NCBI RefSeq assembly: GCF_001039355.2
Contig: NW_019774591.1
Coordinates: 523,569-547,608 of the forward strand
DNA from: Lingula anatina
Lineage: Eukaryota > Brachiopoda > Lingulata > Lingulida > Lingulidae
Direction: 5' to 3'
DNA length: 24,040 nucleotides
Numbering within the stretch: the first letter of the stretch is position 1; each line of letters begins with the position of its first letter. The notes beneath the pieces were generated by a model. That model made no database searches and had not been told where the DNA came from. It worked only from the letters and a program-made list of their open reading frames with translations. Below are positions 17,001-24,040 of the stretch, in pieces. The position numbers were made by a program, and so were the translations under genes.

Positions 17001-20000
17001 AATGTTTTGAGTAGAGCTAGTAGTTTTTCAGACCTGCTTGCACAACAGGACAAGTGAATGAAATTAGTTTATGTGAAGCCCTGTATAATCACCCTGGGAA
17101 CCACTCACCCTACTAGCCAGAACAGTATAGCCCCATCAGATCCTCCACTGGCAAACATGCCTTCGTGAATAGGGTGCCAGGCTATTGCTGGAAAGATTTA
17201 GTATGCAATGCTTTTAACAAGGCAGCAAAGCTGTGAAATGTACAGACATAAAGCAGAAAATTATGACACACAAAATGGGTTATCAACAGCATTATCACCA
17301 CCAAATTTTAGTTAGAATTTTAAGATCTATTAATTTGAAGGAAGGCCTCTCCTTTATTTCAAGGGGCAGTTCAAAATATCATGAAAATTCAGAATTATAT
17401 GATTTTAAAAGACCTCTGCTTTTTAAAGGGGGAGTTCGCAATTTTTTTGTGAAAATTCAGAATTGTTATTTTTAAAAAGCCTCTGTTATTTTAAAGAGAT
17501 GGTTCGCAATGTCTGAAGCCTTAAATCTCCCTATTATCTTTTCAAAAAATGGAATAAACTTACTTGTCGCTTCTTTCTTGTGGCCTTTGAAAGTCTGCAT
17601 TTCTTCTTTCATGCTGCGTATGTCAAATAATTTCACCAGGTGATCCCTGGATGCCGTCAACAGCCAGTTCCCATTGGGATTCCAGTGCAGGTCCATCACA
17701 GTGCTTTTATGTGCATGACTGAAAAGTTTGTGAATATCATTAGCAATCCACCCAATATAATATACTTTAAACATAAATCTAGTCACAGTGATCTGCTTCA
17801 GTGCTCAGGATGTGGACACACATCATTCAAGTTACAAAAACACATCTACTGACAAAGTTTTAAGTCCAATAATAGATTTAAGCATTTGTGTTTATATACA
17901 TTGCTGACAATAAAGAGGAAGACAGCATATTACGATCCATATATGCTTGCACACATAAATGACTGATAACTGGGAAAAATGTTTGTCACGTTTGTGGTGA
18001 GGTGAGGTCGGGGGCAGGGGCAGGTTGGGGATGTTGGGGACCACAAATGCAACTCCGAATTATCAGAATAAATCTGGAAGACTTCCATCTTAAAAAGAAG
18101 GCTAGAAAAACCACAAATGTGTTGAAAGAGACAGACAGGCAGACAGACAACACATGTAACTAAAAATAAAATCTATTTTTTTCCAAGGCACCACTGGCTC
18201 ATTACTCAATATTACATACCACACCAACATAATTTCAAAATTCGAAGATCTCATTCAATTACTTACATAGTTGCCAGACTGTTTCCAGCTCTTGGGTCCC
18301 ACAACTTAATGGGCTGCTGGCTATCCTTGCTCCCGGATGCTATCAGACCCTTTTGTGGGTGCCAGTCCACACATTTGACATCAGAACCATGGCCTATAGG
18401 GGACAGCGAATAGTACACATCAGTGGGTGAAGTTTGTTTGGACTAGAGGGGGTGGGGGTTGGGGTGGTGAAGGGGGGGGGGGCACTCTTTCTCTCTTGGC
18501 GAGAGGGCATGTTTAGATTAAAGGGACAAAGAGTAAGATTTTAAACATTTCACATTTTTTTTACTTGTTACAACATAAATTACTTCTTGCTTAATTTATC
18601 TAAGGATGAGTAATAGTTTTTTATCTTTTTTTTTAAAACAGAAAAATGCTGTTTACACATCCCAAGAAAAATTTGTTACAATATGAATTTTTAATGAGAA
18701 ATTCTTATATTGGTGTTGGGCACCTTTAAACTTAAATCAGAAATAGTATTACTGATCACACTAGAACTCCTTCAATGACACCCCCTTCTCCTTCTCAAAT
18801 TTCCTCATTTTAGTAATCTGGTGACGTGAAGTGGTGTAAGTTACATCTGCTATGAACTTGGCATTTACCTTTTACACACACACATATACACATATGTACA
18901 CACACACACCACCTGGATGGTAATAGGTCAAGCCTGGATTAAGATCCCCATTGTTTGGTCATTAAAAAAAAGTCTATTGTTGCACGGACCCATAAGAATT
19001 TAGGGACAATGTTTGCACATTTTGCCATGCTGTTATGATTTGTTTTTAACACAAGGTTTGGACAGAAAGATGTTCCCTGATGCTTTCCTCTTCTTTGTTC
19101 ATTGATCAGTATTTTATGACCTCTGAATTCTCCACGAACCAAATGTGCTATAAGGACCATAATCATGTTATTTTATTACAAATTATGGAAATAAAAAAAT
19201 AACCCATTTTATTAAAGGTCAACAATCACATAATCATGTCATTAAAAGCACCAACACACTTACACAAATGATACTCGTAAGTCTTACAACTACTGTTCCA
19301 TCTGGCATTTCATATTTCACTTGTACAAGAATCAACTTGACATTGTTTAAAATGACATTTTATCAAAGCCAACTCTCAGCTGAGTTTTTATCAACATATA
19401 CCCGTCAAAAAAAGAAAAAAAAAGGAAATTCCAGTAAAGCCTTTTGTCTGAATATAATTTAGAATACTGTACCTCTTAATACTCTTTCTTCATGGCAATG
19501 TTGAAAATCCCACACTCGGACAGTTCCATCATCAGAACAAGATGTGTATTTAGAGTCAGTTGGACAAAAACTGGTGGAAAAAAGATACAAAAAATGTTCC
19601 GAATAATATGAAAAATAAACATTTTTATTCTTTCCAAGGTATAAGGACTACTAAAGTAAATGTAGTTCATAACATTAAATGTTGCTGCATTGTTCTTTCT
19701 TCATTAACTTTATTTGTTAATAAAAAGTATCTCGATACAAGCCATACTGAAAATGGCTTCATTTTCTCAAATGAAGAATTCAAAATTTATTTGCAAAATC
19801 CAAGACTGAAAAATAATCAACAAAAGCTAAAACATCACATATTTACCAGCTAAACAAAGAAAATCTTATCCAATTATTTAATTTGTTTGAATATCCACAA
19901 GAAACCTGAATGAAAGTGAAAAATCTCCAACATACTTATATTGTAAATAACACTTCTTATCCTTCTTTATTCAGTTAAAAAGAACTAACTATCACTCAAC

Positions 20001-23000
20001 AGTGTAAATATCACCACTTGTTTAAGGGTTTCATTTTGAAATTGGATTTGAAGTTTGCATCACTTAAATATCTTCACATCTTGTTTGGGACTCTTCCATA
20101 TGGAGAATAACACTTTAACCATAAAGTGTCATTTCTGGATAAATGATGGTGTAGCAAGAGGAAAACTTCCAATGAATTTCTATTTTCATTAAGTGCAGCA
20201 ATCTGTCTAGGTACACCTGTCCTAATCAGTTTTTCAAACTGTTAATTCTATTCATTTCTTTATTTCATTTCTTTGAATCTTCATGTTTATTTATTTTTGA
20301 AGATTGATCTTTATTCATCTGCCTTTTCTTTCTTTCATTTATTGGATTCATCTGCCATTTACTTTTTTTACTTTCATTTATTGGGTGTTGGTGGTGGGAG
20401 GTCGCTACATCCACAAACGATAACAGCTTTCCATTAGCTCACAAGGACATTTTTGAACATCAAGCATTGCATTCATAATTGTTGTTGTTTCTTTTTTTAA
20501 TCCAATTAGCAGGGGTTGCAACTTCCATTTGTTCCTGCTAACCCTTTCTACTGCAACAAGGACACAAAATATCTGATATTTACTTGATAAATCAACAAAA
20601 ATGTATAATTTATTTTTCAATAAAAAAATAAGACAGTGCTGGGAACTTTATTACCAGATTCTCCCAGCACCAAATGGAAGTTTTATTTCAAAGGCAAAAA
20701 AATTATACATATCAAAAATATATTTCATTTATTCTGTTCCTACACTCAACTCGTCACGGAATTGCACCTATCCTAAGTACTGGCCTTTAAGATAAGAAAC
20801 AGACATCTCCTCCACAGCGTTAAAAAATCAAGTTAAATGTCACTTTAATTTAGAATAAAAAAATTAACCCTGGTCAATATCATTTTTTCTGAGATAAAAA
20901 GCTATTTAGAAATTCTATTATACAAGTTAAGAGCCCTAAGATCCATGTTATTCCTCCTTTAGATCAGTTTATCTCCGAGTCAATATTTGTCTCCTTAAAA
21001 ACAGACAAAAAAAAAATCTTCCCAAGTCATGTGACCAGCCACAAGACCAACCACATGATGATCATGTGATCCCTATCTGCCCACCTTAGCCCTCTTATGG
21101 GTTCCTTGTGTGCCTGATACATTTTCACATTGTTCATATTAGACTGCCAGTATTTCACATATCCCCCGTGGTCACCAGTCAGTAGCCACTGGTCATTGTG
21201 GCTCCACTGCATAGCACGCACTGAAGAGTCATGAGCCTGGAAATAGGGGAAAAATAAATTGCTTTTAAGTCTTAAATGTCACAAGCTGTTGATGTTTTAA
21301 AGTTTTGCTTGTAGTTCATCTATATATCTGCAATTTTTTCATTTATTTTACTTATTTATATGTCAATTTATTATTTTTTTTCAGTAAACAAAAAGTCAAC
21401 AAGAAAGAAAGCATTGACCTCACCCACTTAACAAAGCATATGAATTCATATAACATACAGAAGCTTTGAAATTACATTCATAAAAACATTCAAACAACTG
21501 TATGTGTCAGTAGATATGCAAAGGATAAGGATAGTAAGTTGACAAAACACAGTTCAGTTAAAAAATCATACAAAGGAGTGAAAAAAATCTTTATAATTCT
21601 ACTAAGTAAAAACTACAGACAAAAGGAATTCTGAAATACAACATTTCTATAAATCAAGAATACTTTGGTGCCACTCATATAAAACTTATAAAAACATGCA
21701 TTGTGCATTACCCTGCTCCTTCAAGAGGTTCTTACTTGTAAAATTGTTTCAAAATTGAAAGTTAGTCCACTCCAAAGAGTGAACTCCCCACTGGATGCTC
21801 CTGTCACCAACCTCCTGCCTTCTGGTGTCCACTGAAATGAAATATTTAACTAAATGTAACATTATATCTTTTTATCAACACGGCAAATTATATATCTACT
21901 TCCAAGGGTTCAGTGAAAATATAACTACATGCTACAATGTATCTTTTACTTCAAAGTTTAATATCTATCAAAGTCTGATGTCTACTGAAAATATGATCAC
22001 ATTACACTGCTGTTCATAAATTCTGTGAATAAATGTCAATGCAAGGAGAGAGACTTACGCAGACACAAAACACAGGGCACTTGAATTTGTTGGTGGATGT
22101 TCTCACGTGTTTCGTAGTGACGGCATTCATTGGGTTGTCTAGCATAGCCATTGGTGGAACAAGCTGGTAATAAGCAAATACAGAATACATTAAAATATGA
22201 CTGTATTCAATTATCTTATTAAAAAATTTTCCTGTTGCATTCCCATACTTTGGTGAAACACCGAAAGATATCGTTTCATATTACCCCAAAAAAGAATATT
22301 TGAATGAATTGTTCTGCTTGCTTCCTGTACTGTATATAAACAGGGCAGATAAGTAGGTCAAATTTAAGACCAAAAATTTAATAAAATTTTAAGAACTGCT
22401 AACACAAGCTCACCTCCGAGTGATATAGTGAGTCAGGCTGCAGTGCTCTTCTATCCCTGTGATCACGCTGCCATATTCTGTTCTGATAGGAAGACAAAAC
22501 CATAACATATCACTGACTGCAACTTTAGCCACTGTTTCAAAACACTTGACAAGATCTGATGTCAAACTAGTAAGGAAAGTTTTATTTTATTTATTTTATT
22601 CCATTTATTTTATTTACTTATTTATTTATTATTATTATTATTATTTTTTTTTTTTTTTTGCAAAATAACCACTGCAAGGTTCAAACGTGTAAAATGTGGA
22701 ATGTCCAAATTAAAATGCCAATCAAACCCAAACAATATTTTATATAGTAATAAATAATAGAAAATGAATAAATAAAATACAAATAAAAGCCCCCAATGCC
22801 TTTTAAATTGCCATTCCCACCTCACCTCTAGCATCTGTATCATGGACGTGTTGTAGTCTATAGTTTTCCTGTATACAGATTTCCTCAGTCTCTTGCCATC
22901 AAAAGTTGTAGCATTCATAACTCCCTGCGCATTAAACTGCCTGTTGGCTCCAGCATTGTTAACATAATTGCCCTGAAAAATGAGGAGATTAGAGATATGA

Positions 23001-23415
23001 TCTTTCAAAAAAAAAAAAAGTGTGAACTTTTATTGGTGGACCTAAAAATTAATCAGCTGGACACCATCAGAATTGATTTAAATATCTTGGAATTTCCTGA
23101 TTCCACGGAAAAGCTCCAGGTATACCTCTGATTAATAACAATGCAATAACCTGGACAAACACCTGATGGTTCTGTATTTATTTATAAATCTTCTACAGTT
23201 AAATTTTCTATGAAACTGATAATAGTTGTACCATGACTGTTTGTTGTCAAACAACTAGACTGTCATCTAAAACAAAATTTTCAGACACAATTCACATGTA
23301 AACTAGCACTCCAAAGAGAACAAAATAGTTTTACCTTTTGGTAATTAATCTGGAATCTGGGCATGTGGAAAAAGCGTTGGGGTGTAGAATGCTGCATTGC
23401 AACCCCGCCCTCCAT
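13312..23415 (-). CDS. WDR33: WDR33, WD40 subunit of the mRNA 3'-end processing complex (17 coding exons, complete)
   Basis: WDR33 is the CPSF scaffold subunit that, with CPSF30, reads the AAUAAA signal in nuclear pre-mRNA before cleavage and polyadenylation. The joined exons (each listed separately) give 2,691 nt, 896 residues plus stop, and every junction keeps phase. N-terminal motifs RFFHMPRF (14-21) and FDGKRLRK (51-58) match the vertebrate protein; human AAUAAA-contact residues F43, K46, R47, R49, R54 and F153 correspond here to F51, K54, R55, R57, R62 and F161. Seven WD blades end at FTLW (154), VKYW (196), VRVWD (237), IKLWD (281), VKLFD (323), ILFW (367) and TKFW (410). The IPGLDW/QAW linker, a collagen-like Pro/Gly stretch, an acidic Tyr block and an RGG tail follow. 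Human WDR33 is about 1,336 residues, so the C-terminal half is shorter here. An in-frame TGA upstream and a good context (AAGATGG) support the start at 23415. Confidence 0.95.
14347..14541 (-). CDS. WDR33: WDR33 coding exon 16 (residues 570-634), Pro/Gly collagen-like segment
   Basis: Rich in Pro and Gly with short GPx/PGP triplets ([25 protein letters not shown]). It corresponds to the vertebrate collagen-like region but is much shorter. Acceptor ATTCCAG, donor CCAG|GTATAG. Confidence 0.88.
14744..15025. repeat. Diverged five-unit repeat in WDR33 intron 15
   Basis: Units start with GTGGGCTT-like words at 14744, 14788, 14856, 14931 and 14981, each followed by an AACAGTTTGACTAGGGCATAAA-like word in variant form. 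Spacing varies from 44 to 75 bases. The last unit abuts the exon 15 donor. The rest of the intron (14542-14743) is plain. Confidence 0.7.
15026..15106 (-). CDS. WDR33: WDR33 coding exon 15 (residues 543-569)
   Basis: Encodes a low-complexity linker, [20 protein letters not shown] and onward. No domain is visible; the call rests on frame continuity and splice sites (acceptor CCATCAG, donor GCTG|GTCAGT). Confidence 0.8.
15107..15466 (-). other. WDR33 intron 14
   Basis: AT-rich intron; nothing further recognised. Confidence 0.6.
15467..15703 (-). CDS. WDR33: WDR33 coding exon 14 (residues 464-542)
   Basis: Encodes [14 protein letters not shown] and [12 protein letters not shown], matching the human IPGLDW and FQQAW motifs; a basic Gln-rich stretch sits between them. 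Acceptor TTTTTTAG, donor GGAC|GTAAGT. The acceptor and first exon bases are duplicated 85 nt upstream in the intron. Confidence 0.9.
15692..15858 (-). repeat. Tandem duplication of the WDR33 exon 14 acceptor (85-base period)
   Basis: Segment 15692-15776 and segment 15777-15858 share the acceptor with exon start (TTTTTTAGCCCCTGAGGAAG), the purine-rich stretch and the TTTATTTCT-ATCTT-ATGAT-AATTTTGACA tail. The real exon starts at 15703; the copy would start at 15788. Confidence 0.93.
15920..15994 (-). CDS. WDR33: WDR33 coding exon 13 (residues 439-463)
   Basis: Encodes [20 protein letters not shown] then LKPK, matching the human VIPGMG...EQLK segment. Acceptor TTTCAG, donor AAAC|GTAAGT. Confidence 0.9.
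16184..16278 (-). CDS. WDR33: WDR33 coding exon 12 (residues 407-438)
   Basis: Encodes [20 protein letters not shown], which closes the propeller, then the acidic GEDVDYD that starts the C-terminal arm. Acceptor CTTTCAG, donor ATG|GTAGGT. Confidence 0.93.
16279..16579 (-). other. WDR33 intron 11
   Basis: AT-rich; a short internal ATCACAATATCACAAGATCA repetition near 16320-16345. No gene. Confidence 0.55.
16580..16690 (-). CDS. WDR33: WDR33 coding exon 11 (residues 370-406), WD blade 7
   Basis: Encodes [20 protein letters not shown] and [16 protein letters not shown]. Acceptor CCTCAG, donor AGCAC|GTATGT. Confidence 0.94.
16691..17108 (-). other. WDR33 intron 10
   Basis: No gene or clear repeat recognised. 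Confidence 0.6.
17109..17187 (-). CDS. WDR33: WDR33 coding exon 10 (residues 344-369), WD blade 6
   Basis: Encodes [20 protein letters not shown] then LFWLVG. Acceptor TTTCCAG, donor GTAGG|GTGAGT. Confidence 0.94.
17337..17510. repeat. 67-base tandem repeat, about 2.6 copies, WDR33 intron 9
   Basis: CCTCT words at 17346, 17413 and 17480 mark a 67-base period. Shared pieces are TTTAAAGGGGGAGTTCGCAA, in variant form, and GAAAATTCAGAATT. Confidence 0.88.
17564..17718 (-). CDS. WDR33: WDR33 coding exon 9 (residues 292-343), WD blade 5
   Basis: Encodes [34 protein letters not shown] and FKGHKKEAT. Acceptor TTTTCAG, donor ACAA|GTAAGT. The last base begins Thr344. Confidence 0.95.
17719..18266 (-). 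other. WDR33 intron 8 with G-quadruplex motif
   Basis: Holds the G-rich motif at 18010-18039, a TTTGTGGT/ACCACAAA inverted repeat flanking it, a second ACCACAAATG at about 18111 and a short (CAGA)n near 18130-18150. Confidence 0.75.
18010..18039 (+). other. G-quadruplex motif 1
   Basis: Four runs of at least four G at 18010-18014, 18017-18020, 18027-18030 and 18036-18039, with loops of 2, 6 and 5 bases. The G-rich strand is the template strand for WDR33. Confidence 0.8.
18267..18393 (-). CDS. WDR33: WDR33 coding exon 8 (residues 250-291), WD blade 4
   Basis: Encodes [13 protein letters not shown] and [15 protein letters not shown], both family hallmarks. Acceptor CCTATAG, donor ACTAT|GTAAGT. 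G-quadruplex-type motifs lie in the introns on both sides. Confidence 0.95.
18394..19472 (-). other. WDR33 intron 7
   Basis: About 1.1 kb, AT-rich. Contains the G-rich motif at 18448-18482 and a CA/TA patch near 18876-18910. No gene supported. Confidence 0.7.
18448..18482 (+). other. G-quadruplex motif 2
   Basis: Runs of G5, G5, G4 and about G11 separated by 1, 2 and 7 bases. It lies about 55 bases upstream, in transcript terms, of the exon 8 acceptor, so in RNA it reads as a long C-rich tract. Confidence 0.82.
19473..19570 (-). CDS. WDR33: WDR33 coding exon 7 (residues 217-249), WD blade 3
   Basis: Encodes [20 protein letters not shown] followed by [13 protein letters not shown]. Acceptor CCACCAG, donor GAG|GTACAG. 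Enters with one base of Ser217 and leaves with one base of Gly250. Confidence 0.94.
19571..21084 (-). other. WDR33 intron 6 (longest intron)
   Basis: About 1.5 kb, AT-rich. Includes a T/C-rich block near 20255-20390 with a doubled TTCATCTGCC...TTTCATTTATTGG unit. No conserved coding frame seen. Confidence 0.65.
21085..21236 (-). CDS. WDR33: WDR33 coding exon 6 (residues 167-216), WD blade 2
   Basis: Encodes [15 protein letters not shown] and [20 protein letters not shown], nearly identical to human. The donor is the weak AAG|GTGGGC; it is fixed by the split Ser codon (AG|T) that restores LSFCPTD in the next exon. Confidence 0.93.
21237..21735 (-). other. WDR33 intron 5
   Basis: AT-rich; nothing recognised beyond splice signals. 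Confidence 0.65.
21736..21831 (-). CDS. WDR33: WDR33 coding exon 5 (residues 135-166), WD blade 1
   Basis: Begins [20 protein letters not shown]. The TFNFE motif includes F161, equivalent to human F153, which packs on the U-A Hoogsteen pair of the signal RNA. Acceptor TTTCAG, donor CAA|GTAAGA, phase 0. Confidence 0.94.
22059..22163 (-). CDS. WDR33: WDR33 coding exon 4 (residues 100-134)
   Basis: Encodes [18 protein letters not shown] and the [11 protein letters not shown] strand entering the propeller. Acceptor TTACCAG, donor TGC|GTAAGT, phase 0. The exon ends VFCVC where the human protein reads VFVVR. Confidence 0.92.
22414..22482 (-). CDS. WDR33: WDR33 coding exon 3 (residues 77-99)
   Basis: Encodes [18 protein letters not shown], matching the human NRIWQRDQRD helix before the propeller. 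Acceptor TATCAG, donor GAG|GTGAGC, phase 0. Confidence 0.93.
22483..22825 (-). other. WDR33 intron 2 with (TTTA)n/(TTA)n and T-run
   Basis: A T/A low-complexity block occupies about 22580-22660. No gene. Confidence 0.75.
22826..22972 (-). CDS. WDR33: WDR33 coding exon 2 (residues 28-76), AAUAAA-contact segment
   Basis: Acceptor TTTTTCAG, donor GAG|GTGAGG, phase 0 at both ends. Contains [20 protein letters not shown], the most conserved N-terminal stretch of the family. F51, K54, R55, R57 and R62 align with human residues that contact the polyadenylation signal RNA. The preceding Asn/Gln/Gly-rich part is less conserved. Confidence 0.93.
22973..23334 (-). other. WDR33 intron 1
   Basis: AT-rich; A13 run near 23008. 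No gene. Confidence 0.65.
23335..23415 (-). CDS. WDR33: WDR33 coding exon 1 (residues 1-27)
   Basis: Carries the start codon and the conserved RFFHMPRF motif. The donor is AAG|GTAAAA, phase 0. A second in-frame Met at 23397 ([10 protein letters not shown]) is an alternative start. The open frame continues upstream to 23475 without an ATG and is closed by a TGA, so residues upstream of 23415 are 5' UTR. Confidence 0.88.
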
Positions 23416-23489
23416 CTTTGTATTGCAATCAGCCTGGCCACTGTCAGATAAACTACTGTCTTCCTTTAGTTCCAAATCAGTATATCACT
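23416..23489 (-). other. WDR33: Probable WDR33 5' UTR part of exon
   Basis: A possible acceptor (GAATGTTTCAG) ends at 23490, just before an in-frame TGA. The exon may therefore start at 23489 and be preceded by a non-coding exon farther right, possibly outside the window. No initiator or TATA element was recognised. Confidence 0.45.
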
Positions 23490-24040
23490 CTGAAACATTC
23501 ATAAATAAACCAGACTTAAGTTAAGCATCAACATGATTTGTCAATAGTTGCTTATTTTATTGGGGATTTTTTTCTTCCAAATCAAAGAAGAAAAGGTATA
23601 AGAAAATGATGATTTCAGTTAGTATCTGGGTTGGTTTGTTCAAACCTGAATAAGGATAAGTAACCCAAACTATCTCCAGACAAAATACCAATTCACATTT
23701 ATTTGTATATTTGGAAGTGGAGTGTCACTCTCAAAGGCCTGCAAATTAACAAAATGATCACTTCTATTCTAGTCATTTCCCCTAATCTTCTGCCCACTTT
23801 GATTACTTGAGGGGTTACAAGATGGGTTGTCAACCAGGTAAAACATAACTTGGGGACCATTCCTATAACCCTTTCATACTAGCAGGATCTATCCATCTCC
23901 GAGGGGATTCTCAATAAATTGCATTCACTTAATTATCCCTCTAGCAGCTTCAGTGAGTGTGACAGACATTTAAGATGCTTAAGCTGAATGCAATTTAGTG
24001 ACATCAATTACATCAATCATTAGTCAGAATCAGAATCAGA
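23490..24040. other. Region upstream of the WDR33 coding exons
   Basis: Probable 5' intron or promoter flank. No coding frame was recognised. An imperfect inverted repeat lies at 23915-23932 and 23979-23997 (TAAATTGCATTCACTTAA against TTAAGCTGAATGCAATTTA). Confidence 0.5.

Noticed and set aside
23416-23475. Extending WDR33 upstream to 23475
   Set aside because: That frame has no ATG upstream of 23415 and is closed by a TGA.

Overview
The window is nuclear DNA of an animal. Both genes are split into many short exons with GT-AG introns of roughly 190 to 1,500 bases. The introns are AT-rich and full of simple repeats: (CA)n, (GA)n, (AAT)n, (AAAT)n and poly-C. Codon use, intron size and protein divergence from vertebrate orthologues suggest an invertebrate, most likely a lophotrochozoan such as a mollusc, annelid or brachiopod. 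That placement is an inference and was not tested. I saw no bacterial-type genes, rRNA, tRNA or CRISPR.

Two genes lie head to tail on the minus strand. The upstream gene (about 23489 down to 13030) is a complete orthologue of WDR33, the WD40 subunit of the cleavage and polyadenylation specificity factor. I rebuilt 17 coding exons that join in frame into 896 residues. They give an N-terminal AAUAAA-contact segment, a seven-bladed WD40 propeller, a conserved linker, a Pro/Gly collagen-like stretch, an acidic Tyr/Glu block and a long RGG/GPP tail. One polyadenylation hexamer with a GU-rich element follows the stop codon.

The downstream gene (11494 down past the left edge) encodes a long coiled-coil protein that I identify as CCDC150. 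Twenty-two coding exons join in frame into 1,107 residues, about the full length of the human protein, and the frame is still open at the left edge. About 1.5 kb of non-coding DNA separates the WDR33 polyadenylation signal from the CCDC150 start. It holds inverted CCAAT motifs that could belong to the CCDC150 promoter. The two proteins have no known joint function, and the adjacency may be incidental.

The most striking feature is a recurrent kind of local tandem duplication that straddles exon-intron boundaries. At five boundaries (CCDC150 exons 5, 7, 19 and 21; WDR33 exon 14) a piece of exon has been copied into the intron together with its splice site, once up to five copies in a 59-base array. 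In the four cases I translated, using an extra site shifts the frame or meets a stop, so each is a candidate poison or decoy splice site. Other notable structures are a perfect 75-base palindrome in a CCDC150 intron, two G-quadruplex motifs flanking WDR33 exon 8, and microsatellites that form splice sites or lie directly beside them.
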